DNA from: Schleiferilactobacillus harbinensis DSM 16991
Lineage (GTDB): Bacteria > Bacillota > Bacilli > Lactobacillales > Lactobacillaceae
Direction of reading: 5' to 3'
DNA: 64,000 nucleotides
NCBI RefSeq assembly: GCF_000425885.1
Contig: NZ_AUEH01000005.1
Span: 1-64,000, forward strand
Positions 16,962-25,885 of this stretch are shown piece by piece. Both the position numbers and the translations under genes were made by a program. The notes beneath the pieces were generated by a model that worked only from the letters and a program-made list of their open reading frames with translations, was not told the origin of the DNA and ran no database searches. Each line of letters starts with the position of its first letter. Within the stretch, counting starts at the first letter, position 1.

Positions 16962-19532
16962 TTAAATTGGCTTTTCTCTCAATGTCTTAATCCCAAACAG
17001 TCGCGGCATCGTGGTTTCACCAGTCCCATTCAACTGCACCGTCACCGTGTGCGGTCCCAGATTAGTGGCGTCGGCCAACGCCAGCACGTCATCCGGCAGG
17101 GTCAGATAGGCCCAATAGAATCCGTTCGCTGGTTCAGCACTGACGGTCACAGTGTCGATCGAAGCACCGCCCACCGCGATGACCGCCCGCTGACCGGCGT
17201 CGGCCGTGTTGAACTGCAAAGCCAAGTAATTGACCGCACTGTCCGGATCCACTTGCAGGTTATAGCTGAACCAGCCGTTGCTGCCGGCAGTGCGATAGGT
17301 GTGCCCAGCGTAGTTGCCCACGGTGGCGTCGGCGCTGACCGCATAGTGCTTGCCGGCCTCGGCGTTGTTGTTATCGAAGAGGAGCAGGCGGTCGATGGTC
17401 CGGCGGGCGTCCGCTGCGGCGGCGGCCGCCTGTTTTTGAATCAGGCGATACGCATCGGAATCGGCTTGGGCGAGGGCCCAGTACACTGCGTAGAAGTTGC
17501 GGTTCAACTCAGCGTAAGGATGCAGTATTAAGCCGTTCCCCTGGGCCAAGCCGCGGAGCTTGAACGTGAGCGGCTGGTCGTCGTCGGGATCGTCCACCCG
17601 GATCACATGGTCATCCAACACGGATAACCATGTCTTCGGAGTAAACCCGTCTTTAGGGACCAGCAGACTTTCCGCATGGGCGGTCTGGGAGAACTTGGCC
17701 ACCCGGACTTTCACCCCGCCATAAGCGTAATCTCCTGGGGTGTCCTGATCTGTGGGCAATGCCCCGGCGAGAATCGTGGGGCCGAATTGGAAAGCTACCC
17801 AATTGGGATTATCCGGACTGGCGACCGCCCGTAAGACCGCCGGAATCGTGTAAAGCAAATCTAATGGGCCATCATTCACAGTAGTGGTGATCCAGTCGTC
17901 CGCCGGTTTGTCCTCGGCGGTGCGGGTGAAATCGCCGGCGGTCAAAGAAATCAGGTCATGATTGGCCCACGCCGGAATCCGCAAGTGCAGCCGCAGGGAC
18001 GAGGCCAGGGGCTGGCTAGGATTCAACCGGTCAATCGTGATGTGCACGGCCGCCTGCTTGGGCAGGTCTGCCGTCTGCGTGATTTTGGCATTCAGTTCCG
18101 GCAATATCAGCGTACTGCTGAAAAACATGTTGAGGTACACATCGTGGTCATCAATGAAGTACAACGAATCGCTGAGTTTGGCAAAATTCTCAATACCGGT
18201 CCCCTGACAGCACCAGTATTCGCCTTGGGCGGTGCTGCCGTTTAAGCCCGTGCCAGGAACGCCGAACACCCGGGAATACCCGGCTTGCATTGGCTGAAAA
18301 TAAGTGGTCATGCCGGTGTCTGGATCTTGGGAAGCCAAGATCGTATTTCTGAAGGTATGCTCGTAGTACTCCGAATAGCGGGCATCACCGGTGACTTGAA
18401 ACAGGAGCCGGGTCAGCTTCAGCATATTGTGGGCATTGCAGGTCTCACAAGTGGAATTATCGTTATACCCGCCGTCTTCAGTGCCGTTGGTCGTGGCATC
18501 CTGCCACAGCGCATCCGGGGAGTGGAAATGCTCCGATTGCGAGTTATCCCCGATGACGTAAGTATGATGGTCGATGACCATCTGCCAGAAATTCTCGGCC
18601 GCTTGGCGATACAGAATATCCAGAGCCAGCTGGTCTTTGTTAGACAGGCGGAAATAATACAGCGGATTCTCCGTGTACACGACATACCGCGTGAGCGCGC
18701 CAATCAGTTTCGGAATCGTGGTGTTGGCATGCAAGCCCGGCAGCACGTCTTCGTTATCCGCTAAGCGGGCAAACAACGGCACTTCATCGAACAGATGCGC
18801 AGCCGCTGCGTGCTGATCGTCGCCAGTGAGGGCAAACAACTCATAAAGCGCCGCGTTCATCCCACCGTATTCGGTTTTGAGCATATCAACCGCCGCATGC
18901 GCTTCGTACCAGGCATTGATGAAATCCGCGAAACGGCTGGCCGCAGTCAGCGACGTTGCCCGGATCGTTTCCGTCGGCCCCATCGTCGCTGTGTCCACCA
19001 GGCCTTGCAGAATTTTGTGCAAGTTGTAGAAAGGCACCAGCAAGCCATCCGCACCATCGGGCAGGGCGGCTGCTGGAAAGGCCGGAATGAAACCCGCTGA
19101 TTCGGGATGCGCTTGACCATACGCCGTTTGGGCGGCGGCCAGGCCGTCCACCAGGGTGGTCAATTTAGCCGTCAGGGCCTTTTTCTCTTCGGGGGTCGCA
19201 GTCGTTGCGGTGCAGGCCTCGTTCAAGGCAGACAAATAGTGGCCCACAAAGTGACCAGTGAAGCGGGTGGGGCTGGTAGTCCCATCTGGATTGCGGTCGG
19301 CCGCCGGGCCGTTTTCCCACCCGCCGTAATTCTTTGCATCGCCGGTGGGCAATCCTGCGGTGGCGCGAAACTCGACCAGCAGGCGCGCGGGGTCGAAACT
19401 AAGCAGATAGGCGATTTCCAGTTTCGCCGCGTGCTGCAATCCGGGATCGGTCACGGTCACCCGGGCCATGTCCGCGCCTTGAAGGTAATGGTCCGGCGTG
19501 CGGTAGCGGGACAATAATGTATTCGTGACCAT
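16962..19532 (-). CDS. Beta-L-arabinofuranosidase, GH127 family (DUF1680)
   Basis: This 856-residue protein without signal peptide matches the GH127 layout: an (alpha/alpha)6 barrel (about 1-470) followed by beta-sandwich domains and a galactose-binding-like C-terminus. The zinc and catalytic residues known for the bifidobacterial enzyme HypBA1 are present: Glu363 and Cys365 in CETC, and Cys441-Cys442 in YWCCQGTG, Cys441 being the likely nucleophile. It would release beta-L-arabinofuranose from arabinooligosaccharides taken into the cell. The ribosome binding site (TAAGGAG) is 14 bases from the ATG, which is long. A promoter lies at 19581-19609. Confidence 0.88.
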   Translation of the reverse strand: MVTNTLLSRYRTPDHYLQGADMARVTVTDPGLQHAAKLEIAYLLSFDPARLLVEFRATAGLPTGDAKNYGGWENGPAADRNPDGTTSPTRFTGHFVGHYLSALNEACTATTATPEEKKALTAKLTTLVDGLAAAQTAYGQAHPESAGFIPAFPAAALPDGADGLLVPFYNLHKILQGLVDTATMGPTETIRATSLTAASRFADFINAWYEAHAAVDMLKTEYGGMNAALYELFALTGDDQHAAAAHLFDEVPLFARLADNEDVLPGLHANTTIPKLIGALTRYVVYTENPLYYFRLSNKDQLALDILYRQAAENFWQMVIDHHTYVIGDNSQSEHFHSPDALWQDATTNGTEDGGYNDNSTCETCNAHNMLKLTRLLFQVTGDARYSEYYEHTFRNTILASQDPDTGMTTYFQPMQAGYSRVFGVPGTGLNGSTAQGEYWCCQGTGIENFAKLSDSLYFIDDHDVYLNMFFSSTLILPELNAKITQTADLPKQAAVHITIDRLNPSQPLASSLRLHLRIPAWANHDLISLTAGDFTRTAEDKPADDWITTTVNDGPLDLLYTIPAVLRAVASPDNPNWVAFQFGPTILAGALPTDQDTPGDYAYGGVKVRVAKFSQTAHAESLLVPKDGFTPKTWLSVLDDHVIRVDDPDDDQPLTFKLRGLAQGNGLILHPYAELNRNFYAVYWALAQADSDAYRLIQKQAAAAAADARRTIDRLLLFDNNNAEAGKHYAVSADATVGNYAGHTYRTAGSNGWFSYNLQVDPDSAVNYLALQFNTADAGQRAVIAVGGASIDTVTVSAEPANGFYWAYLTLPDDVLALADATNLGPHTVTVQLNGTGETTMPRLFGIKTLREKPI

Positions 19533-19580
19533 TTTTTAGTAAACATCTCCTTACTTTTAGTGAAAACGTATTCGACGCCC

Positions 19581-19609
19581 ATCGTACCGCGTCCTTTACA
19601 CTGGGTCAA
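19581..19609 (-). promoter_or_regulatory. Promoter of the GH127 gene
   Basis: On the minus strand, TTGACC (complement at 19604-19609) and TACGAT (complement at 19581-19586) are 17 bases apart, about 50 bases upstream of the start codon. Confidence 0.6.
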
Positions 19610-19708
19610 CTGGCCGGCACGGCCACCTTTCTGCTTAAAAACGTGCCCCATTCGACAACATAGCGTATCATAGTCGGTATATTAACCGTAATGGATGGGA
19701 GTACTGCT

Positions 19709-20656
19709 ATGCGACTGGAATCAATGGGGCAACGACACGACGCGGGGATGTTGCCGAAATGGATCGTGAGCTTGATCAATCATCGGAGTGAAAAAGTAGC
19801 GGCTGTCCGCCAATCGCTGGTGCGGGCGGAATATCTCGGCCTGACCTGGCTCGATCAGCAAGTCGTACCGGTCTCTCGGGTGCAAGGAACGATTGGCACG
19901 GAGCACCAGCAACTGGCTAAGGTTCAGGAAGCTCTGGTCCTGGTGGATCTCATCCCCGACTATTGGGTCATTGCTAAAATCGAAGCAGATGACCGCTGGC
20001 TGATCGTTAATCCCTATCTGTGCCTGTCGTTTGGCGTCAGCTTTCGAATTGCCGGCGGCCAAGTCAGCATTCAGACTTTCTATACCCCCATTACGGCCGC
20101 TGATGGGACGGGCCGGCGGGCCAAAGCCGCGGATATCTTGGAGGCGATTACATTATCGCCGTTAGGGACTGATCCAGCAGTGGGTCTCTTTAGCGAAACC
20201 GAAGGACTCACGATCCCGGATGTGCCGGTCACATCGTTCGTTTCGCCCAAGAAGCTATTGCAATTAGAAATCAGCGACGCTGCCGCGGCGCACTACCTCA
20301 ATACCCTGAGCAGTGCCTGGCCGGAAGCCACCGCCGTCCCGGCCAATCAGGTGATGGACTTCACGCCGTTGGCGGAAGCGACTCAAGCCAAGGGCGTCCG
20401 CGGCCGGCGGGCAAAAGTAATTCAGAACCTGATTGTCGACGCCGGACTAATTTCGACCTATTGGCAAGTCCGCAAGAGCCGGTCCACGTTTACATGGCAA
20501 TTATTCAATCCATTTGTTGGCCGCCACGTCACGGTGGTTTTGGACCGGGGCGACGTGCCGCGGATTTATAAATACCAACTGCTCAGCATGAAGCACGTCA
20601 TGACCGATATTACCACTCATTATTTGCTGGAGGCGGCGCTGCTTGCGCCGTTTTAA
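19709..20656 (+). CDS. Uncharacterised protein with two related halves
   Basis: I do not recognise this 315-residue protein. It has no signal peptide or membrane segment. Two stretches look like copies of one module: around residues 80-130 (VLVDLIPDYWVIAKIEADDRWLIVNPYLCLSF) and around 240-295 (IVDAGLISTYWQVRKSRSTFTWQLFNPFVGRH). Both have L-I-x-x-Y-W, a charged turn, then a Trp and N-P-[YF]. Each copy is preceded by an Arg/Lys-rich RRAK segment or similar. The start at 19709 follows GGGAG by 7 bases; an ATG at 19691 has no site. It is convergent with the ArsR-type gene and shares its terminator. Function unknown. Confidence 0.7.
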   Translation: MRLESMGQRHDAGMLPKWIVSLINHRSEKVAAVRQSLVRAEYLGLTWLDQQVVPVSRVQGTIGTEHQQLAKVQEALVLVDLIPDYWVIAKIEADDRWLIVNPYLCLSFGVSFRIAGGQVSIQTFYTPITAADGTGRRAKAADILEAITLSPLGTDPAVGLFSETEGLTIPDVPVTSFVSPKKLLQLEISDAAAAHYLNTLSSAWPEATAVPANQVMDFTPLAEATQAKGVRGRRAKVIQNLIVDAGLISTYWQVRKSRSTFTWQLFNPFVGRHVTVVLDRGDVPRIYKYQLLSMKHVMTDITTHYLLEAALLAPF

Positions 20657-20658
20657 AA

Positions 20659-20699
20659 AAATCACCGTCAGCGGATTTTCCGTTGGCGGTGATTTTTTT
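20659..20699. terminator. Bidirectional terminator
   Basis: AATCACCGTCAGCGGA pairs with TCCGTTGGCGGTGATT around TTT, with A and T tracts on either side. It serves the two convergent genes ending at 20656 and 20698. Confidence 0.9.
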
Positions 20700-21690
20700 A
20701 TTCGGCCAGGTTGTTGGGCATGCCCATGTTGGCTTCGGTTTGTTTTGTCTGGCGATCTTCGTCATAGGTGAGCGAATCGCCATCCTTGTCCGTGTAGTAG
20801 GACTTCACTTCGATGTTTTGATCGTAATTGCCGAAGCCCTTGCCATACAACGTACATCCGCCGGCGTTGGCGGCATCTTCCTTAGCAGCAATGCGGAAGG
20901 TCCACAGGGGCTTGGTGATGGCGACGTCGTCAAACGAAAACTCGCTGACTTGCCGGCCATTGATCCAGCAGCCGCCGTTAGTGATGCGCAGCGTGACTTT
21001 GACGCCGTACTGGTTGATGCCGGAATCGTACCAATCGGGATTATAGTAGCCGCGCTTATCGATGAAATCGCCGGGGCTGGTGTAGAGACCAATGTCCTGG
21101 CCGTTGAAAGAGAATGTGATATCGGAGGGCCAGTTGTTATTCCCCTGGGGGAACTCGGACCCCAGTTCCATCGAAATGTCGATCATCTCCAGATTTTGGG
21201 TATCCTTGATGGGATTGACTAAATTGTATTCAACATAACCGGTGGTGAACCAGAGAATGCTAGCATCGAATCGCTGGGGATCCATGAAGTAGCGGGGTTC
21301 ATCCAGCTCGCCAATAATGCCTTTGGTCGTAGCCAGCCCGCAGGTTGGCGTGACGTGGCAGCTCGTATATTGGCCCACCGGCAGCGAAATGGTGCTTGAT
21401 TCATAGGCCAAGTTGACCTTTCGGGGAAACTCGATATCGATGTTGTCCACCCGCAGAACTGATTGCTTTTGCACGCCTTGCTTGCCTGGCAGCCGCTGCG
21501 TTTTAATGATCCCGGCCTTGGCCAGCACATTAATGTGTTTGGCGGCGACGGGTTGGCTGATCCCCAGGGCCTCAGCTAACTCTCCCACGTTCATTTTACG
21601 CTTCGATAGCTGTTCAATAATGGCGATGCGGGTGTCGCTCGCCAATGCCGAGAGAATGGGTAATGCATCTTTGTTTAGCGGTAATTTCAT
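20698..21690 (-). CDS. ArsR-type regulator with a large C-terminal domain
   Basis: Residues 1-75 form an ArsR winged helix-turn-helix (ILSALASDTRIAIIEQLSKRK, GISQPVAAKHINVLAKAGII). It is followed by about 250 residues absent from ordinary ArsR proteins, which are near 100 residues. The extra part is rich in aromatic residues and Asp (FNGQDIGLYTSPGDFIDKRG, NGGCWINGRQVSEF) and resembles a sugar-binding beta-sandwich. It contains two Cys near GQYTSCHVTPTC, but no CxC metal site is obvious. It is divergent from the GH51 gene across 313 bases. I infer a sugar-responsive repressor of the abfA-ABC transporter operon. Confidence 0.75.
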   Translation of the reverse strand: MKLPLNKDALPILSALASDTRIAIIEQLSKRKMNVGELAEALGISQPVAAKHINVLAKAGIIKTQRLPGKQGVQKQSVLRVDNIDIEFPRKVNLAYESSTISLPVGQYTSCHVTPTCGLATTKGIIGELDEPRYFMDPQRFDASILWFTTGYVEYNLVNPIKDTQNLEMIDISMELGSEFPQGNNNWPSDITFSFNGQDIGLYTSPGDFIDKRGYYNPDWYDSGINQYGVKVTLRITNGGCWINGRQVSEFSFDDVAITKPLWTFRIAAKEDAANAGGCTLYGKGFGNYDQNIEVKSYYTDKDGDSLTYDEDRQTKQTEANMGMPNNLAE

Positions 21691-21814
21691 ACTTTCATCC
21701 TTCTTCTTATCCGTAATGGTAATTCAATCTCGACCATAATGCTTGCTTACGGTCATTATTATACCTTTATGGGTAACATAATTGCAATTATTTTTAATAA
21801 CTTTGCATTAGGGG

Positions 21815-21863
21815 TTTACATTTATATTCTAAAGCGTTAACATTCATTTTGAAAGCGGAAACA
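21815..21863 (+). promoter_or_regulatory. abfA promoter with candidate cre site
   Basis: TTTACA (21815-21820) and TAACAT (21838-21843) are 17 bases apart. At 21850-21863 the 14-base TGAAAGCGGAAACA matches the catabolite responsive element at all but one position, placed at the expected transcription start, where CcpA would repress. The region 21691-22003 also contains an AT-rich stretch near 21780-21810 that could hold operators for the divergent ArsR-type regulator. Confidence 0.55.
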
Positions 21864-22003
21864 GTTAACCTCCTCAGTTAGCAAACACCATAGCACTTTC
21901 CGGAACAGGAATGTAGAGAACAGGCTTGGTTCCCCTCAACTAAGCACTCTGTGTTGCGTTACCGGATTGACATCATACGCTTTCGAGAATGGAGATGACA
22001 TAG

Positions 22004-23494
22004 ATGAAGGGAAATTTGACACTGGATGCTCACGCGACCGTGGGCAAGGTTGATCCGCGCCTGTTCGGTTCATTTATTGAACACGTGGGGCGAGCCGTCT
22101 ATCACGGCATTTATCAACCGGATCATCCGAGTGCCGACGCCGATGGTTTTCGTCAAGACGTCATTGATTTAGTTAAGCACTTGCAGGTACCGATCATTCG
22201 GTATCCGGGCGGGAATTTCGTTTCTGGGTTTAATTGGGAAGACAGTGTTGGTCCCAAAGATCAACGCCCGCGCCGCTTGGACTTAGCTTGGCGCAGTGTG
22301 GAGACCAATCAGTTCGGTTTGCACGAGTTTGAGGCATGGGCGAAAAAGGTCAATGCGGATACTATGATGGCGGTGAACTTAGGAACGCGCGGTATTGATG
22401 CCGCCCGCAACCTGATCGAGTACACCAACTTTCCAAGGGGTACTTACTATAGTGACCTGCGTCGCCAGAATGGTGCAGACCAGCCCTTCAATATTAAGAC
22501 GTGGTGTCTTGGCAACGAGATGGATGGGCCTTGGCAAATTGGCCACAAAGATGCCACGGATTACGGGAAATTGGCCAATGAAACCAGTAAAGCCTTGAAG
22601 TGGGTGGACAGCAGCATTGAAACGGTTGCCTGCGGCTCATCAGCGTTGGACATGCCGACTTTTGGGCAATGGGAAAACACAGTACTGAACATTGCTTATG
22701 ACAATGTGGATTATTTATCCCTGCATCGCTACTACGGTAATCGGGACGATGACACACCGAATTATTTGGCCCAAAACTTGGATTTTGATGATTTCATCAG
22801 CGGCGTTGTTGCAATGTGTGATGCAATTAAGGCCCGGAGACACAATAAGAAGCAAATCAACCTGTCCATGGATGAATGGAATGTGTGGTACCACTCCAAT
22901 CAGCAGGATGATGAAACCGCACCTTGGCAGGAACATCCGCACTTATTGGAAGATATTTACAACTTTGAAGATGCCATTCTTGTGGGATCATTATTGATCA
23001 CGCTGCTGAAACACGCTGATCGGGTCAAAATTGCCTGTCTGGCCCAGCTGGTCAACGTGATTGCGCCGATCATGACCGATGATAACGGCAAAGCATGGGC
23101 CCAGAGCATTTTCTACCCGTTCATGCAAGCGTCGACGATGGGGCGGGGCACGGTGCTAACACCGATTACCAGCGCCGAGACATACAGCACCAAAGAATTC
23201 CATACCGTATCGTACCTCGACAGCATCGGTGTATTGAATGATGCCGGCAATCAAGTCACCGTCTTCGCAGTGAACAAGTCCTTAGATACGCCCATGCAGC
23301 TCCATGTGGATGCGGGCACTTTCGACTTCAAGCAGGTCACCGGGGCCACGCAGTTTGCCGGCTATGCGCCGAAGCAAACAGCTCAGGATGCTGCTATGCA
23401 TATTGCTCCCAATACGAAGTACACACTGGATGCGCCAGGCTTAACTATTGAATTGCCGCCGCTGTCTTGGAACACGGTACAGATTGCGGTGTAA
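22004..23494 (+). CDS. abfA: Alpha-L-arabinofuranosidase, GH51
   Basis: The 496-residue intracellular enzyme removes terminal alpha-L-arabinofuranose from arabinan or arabinoxylan oligosaccharides. GH51 signatures are FGSFIEHVGRAVYHGIY near residue 22, IRYPGGNFVSGFNWED near 64, the acid/base in CLGNEMDG (Glu172) and the nucleophile in SMDEWNVWY (Glu291), followed by the C-terminal beta-sandwich. Its length and residue spacing match characterised GH51 enzymes. It heads the cluster that continues with the sugar ABC importer, 47 bases upstream of the binding-protein gene, and is divergent from the ArsR-type regulator. Confidence 0.93.
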   Translation: MKGNLTLDAHATVGKVDPRLFGSFIEHVGRAVYHGIYQPDHPSADADGFRQDVIDLVKHLQVPIIRYPGGNFVSGFNWEDSVGPKDQRPRRLDLAWRSVETNQFGLHEFEAWAKKVNADTMMAVNLGTRGIDAARNLIEYTNFPRGTYYSDLRRQNGADQPFNIKTWCLGNEMDGPWQIGHKDATDYGKLANETSKALKWVDSSIETVACGSSALDMPTFGQWENTVLNIAYDNVDYLSLHRYYGNRDDDTPNYLAQNLDFDDFISGVVAMCDAIKARRHNKKQINLSMDEWNVWYHSNQQDDETAPWQEHPHLLEDIYNFEDAILVGSLLITLLKHADRVKIACLAQLVNVIAPIMTDDNGKAWAQSIFYPFMQASTMGRGTVLTPITSAETYSTKEFHTVSYLDSIGVLNDAGNQVTVFAVNKSLDTPMQLHVDAGTFDFKQVTGATQFAGYAPKQTAQDAAMHIAPNTKYTLDAPGLTIELPPLSWNTVQIAV

Positions 23495-23541
23495 AGGTAT
23501 ATTAATGTATCAAAAGGAAAATTAAGGAGAGGTGTATTGCA

Positions 23542-24852
23542 ATGAATCAGTTTGGTAAAAAGCTTGGCTTAGCCGCGTTAGCAGCAGTTACAATGTTGAG
23601 CTTGGGCGCCTGCGGCAATAATTCTTCCTCGGCCAGCGGCAAGTCAGCCAATGGTGAGAACAAGATGACCATGTGGACGTTCGTTGATGCCCAAGGGGAT
23701 TTCTGGAAAGATGCCGCCAAGTCTTGGAACAAGACGCATAAGCAAAAGATTGATTTGAAGGTCAATGTACTGCCCTTCGATCAGATGAACCAGAAGCTGA
23801 CGGTGGCCATGCAATCCGGTTCCGGCGCACCAGATCTGGCGGACGTGGAACTCGGACAGGCAGCCACACAATTGAAAGCCGATAAGCCGCCGTATTATCC
23901 GTTGAATTCAGCATTAAAACCGTATGATGGCAAGCTGGTCAAGTCGCGGCTGGACAACTTCTCGAAGAACGGTAATGTTTACGGCCTGGATTATCACGTT
24001 GGGACCACGGTCACTTATTACAACACCGATATTATGAAACAGGCGGGCGTTGACCCGACCAGTATTAAGACGTGGGATGACTACGTGAAGGCTGGTAAAG
24101 AAGTGAAGGCCAAGACTGGTAAGTGGATGAACGAAGTTGAATACAGCGCCTATTTCCAATTCGACTCCATGACTGCGCAACAACATGCCGATTACGTCAC
24201 GAAGAGCGGCAAAGCTGATTTGGCTAATCCCGCATCCGTGCGTGCTCTGACTGAACTGCAAAATTGGGTTTACAAAGACAAGATTGCTCGGCCGGCCGTT
24301 GGCGGCAGCCTGGATAACGATCAGTTCTTTGCTGAAATGAACAAGGGCAATGTGGCTTCCGTGACGATGCCTTCCTGGTACATGGAACGGATGGCCGATA
24401 ATATGCCGAAACTGAAAGGTAAAGTGGCGATTGAACCAACCCCTGTCTTTAAAGAGGGCGATTACCGGTCTGCTGGCGGCGGCGGTACTGGCACAATGGT
24501 CACCAATCAGGCTAAGAATCAGAAACTGGCGGCTCAGTTCGTTGTTTGGGGTAAAGCCAGCAAAGACCAAGCGTACAAGATTTGGGAAAAGCTGGGCTTC
24601 GATCCCGTCCGGTATGATATTTGGAGTTCCAAGCGGATGAAGGCTGACAACAAGTACACCGAATACTTCGGCAAAGATATCTTTGATACCTTCGTTAAAT
24701 TGGAACCGGATGTCCATTCTGTGACCAAGACCGCCAAAGTATCTCCGGCCTTGCAAGACTATCTGTTGAAGAACACGATGCCGTCAACCTTGCTGCATGA
24801 CAAGATGACGCCGAAAGCCGCGCTCGAAAAAGCAGATTCTTCCTTGAACTAG
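23542..24852 (+). CDS. Sugar ABC transporter, substrate-binding lipoprotein
   Basis: The 436-residue protein has a lipoprotein signal (lipobox LSLGAC, Cys near residue 24). A family 1 extracellular solute-binding fold follows, with KMTMWTFVDAQGDFWKDAAKSWNK near 40, AMQSGSGAPDLADVELGQ near 93 and SAGGGGTGTMVTNQAKNQKLAA near 310. It captures an oligosaccharide outside the membrane for the two permeases downstream. The company of GH51 suggests arabino-oligosaccharides. AAGGAGAGG precedes the ATG. The hairpin at 24859-24903 may raise its level relative to the permeases. Confidence 0.92.
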   Translation: MNQFGKKLGLAALAAVTMLSLGACGNNSSSASGKSANGENKMTMWTFVDAQGDFWKDAAKSWNKTHKQKIDLKVNVLPFDQMNQKLTVAMQSGSGAPDLADVELGQAATQLKADKPPYYPLNSALKPYDGKLVKSRLDNFSKNGNVYGLDYHVGTTVTYYNTDIMKQAGVDPTSIKTWDDYVKAGKEVKAKTGKWMNEVEYSAYFQFDSMTAQQHADYVTKSGKADLANPASVRALTELQNWVYKDKIARPAVGGSLDNDQFFAEMNKGNVASVTMPSWYMERMADNMPKLKGKVAIEPTPVFKEGDYRSAGGGGTGTMVTNQAKNQKLAAQFVVWGKASKDQAYKIWEKLGFDPVRYDIWSSKRMKADNKYTEYFGKDIFDTFVKLEPDVHSVTKTAKVSPALQDYLLKNTMPSTLLHDKMTPKAALEKADSSLN

Positions 24853-24858
24853 TACATT

Positions 24859-24903
24859 GACAGTATGGAATTACTGGGATGAGCCTGGTAATTCCATATT
24901 GTC
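24859..24903 (+). other. Intercistronic hairpin between binding protein and permease genes
   Basis: GACAGTATGGAATTAC and GTAATTCCATATTGTC form a 16-base inverted repeat with one mismatch around a 13-base loop. It is not followed by a T-tract. In other ABC operons such structures stabilise the upstream message or reduce readthrough, giving more binding protein than permease. Confidence 0.7.
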
Positions 24904-24920
24904 TTAGAAAGGACTTTACT

Positions 24921-25871
24921 ATGCAAAAGCCAAATTCGGAGGTGAGTGGTGTGACCAATCACGAAGATGCCGATTCACGGCCCAAAGTCCGGCGGATCAA
25001 GTGGGACCGAATTGCCCCGTACCTGTTTGTCTCGCCATTCATTATTTCGTTTCTTGTATTCTCGTTATATCCGTTTATTAGTGCCGTGATCATGAGCTTC
25101 CAGCAAGTCAATGGGTTCAGCGACGTCAAGTGGATTGGGCTGGCCAATTATCAGCAATTGTTCAAAGACGGCGATTTCTATGCTGCGCTGTGGAACGTTG
25201 TCCGTTACGGCTTCTGGACCATCCTGATTCTGATTCCGCTGCCGATGCTGTTGGCCTATATCATGAATCAAAAAGGGATTCCCTTTAAAGGATTCTTCCG
25301 GTCAGTGTACTTTGTGCCGGTATTAACTTCGTCCGTCATCGCTGGGTTGATTTTCAAATATGCGTTCAGTGGTGAAAAGTCTGGGGTATTTAATGAATTG
25401 CTGCATGTCTTCGGGGCTGGTCCGTTGGATTGGTTGAACGGCTCGCACACTGCGATGTTTGCCTTGGTGGTCATCGCGGTCTGGCGCTGGCTGGGGGTCA
25501 ATATGATTTACTTCCTCTCCGGCCTGCAAGGCATCTCCCCTGAACTCTATGAATCAGCCTCCATGGATGGCGCCAATTCGTTCCAGAAATTCTGGTATGT
25601 GACGATCCCGATGCTCAAGCCGATCACCATTTACGTCTTGACCATTTCTATCATGGCCGGTTTCTCCCTGTTCAATGAGTCATACGTATACTGGGGTGCC
25701 CAGTCGCCGAACAATGTCGGGACAACGCTGGTGACCTTGATTTATAAAGCCGCCTTCTCCCAAGGCAACTTTGGTTACTCGTGTACCTTAGGGGTGGCGC
25801 TGTTCGTTATCGTGGTTGTCGTCAATGCCGTCCAGACCAAAGCCATGGGTCTGTTCAAGGATGAAGCTTAG
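24921..25871 (+). CDS. Sugar ABC transporter permease, MalF/UgpA type
   Basis: The 316-residue membrane protein has a hydrophilic N-terminus of about 40 residues and then six membrane segments, beginning IAPYLFVSPFIISFLVFSLY. The coupling motif for the ATPase is visible as ELYESASMDGANSFQKFWYVTIPMLKP (EAA loop, near residue 213). The ATG at 24921 has GAAAGGA 8 bases upstream; a GTG at 24951 with GGAGG is an alternative. It pairs with the permease at 25886. Confidence 0.9.
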   Translation: MQKPNSEVSGVTNHEDADSRPKVRRIKWDRIAPYLFVSPFIISFLVFSLYPFISAVIMSFQQVNGFSDVKWIGLANYQQLFKDGDFYAALWNVVRYGFWTILILIPLPMLLAYIMNQKGIPFKGFFRSVYFVPVLTSSVIAGLIFKYAFSGEKSGVFNELLHVFGAGPLDWLNGSHTAMFALVVIAVWRWLGVNMIYFLSGLQGISPELYESASMDGANSFQKFWYVTIPMLKPITIYVLTISIMAGFSLFNESYVYWGAQSPNNVGTTLVTLIYKAAFSQGNFGYSCTLGVALFVIVVVVNAVQTKAMGLFKDEA

Positions 25872-25885
25872 GAGGGTGAGAGAAA

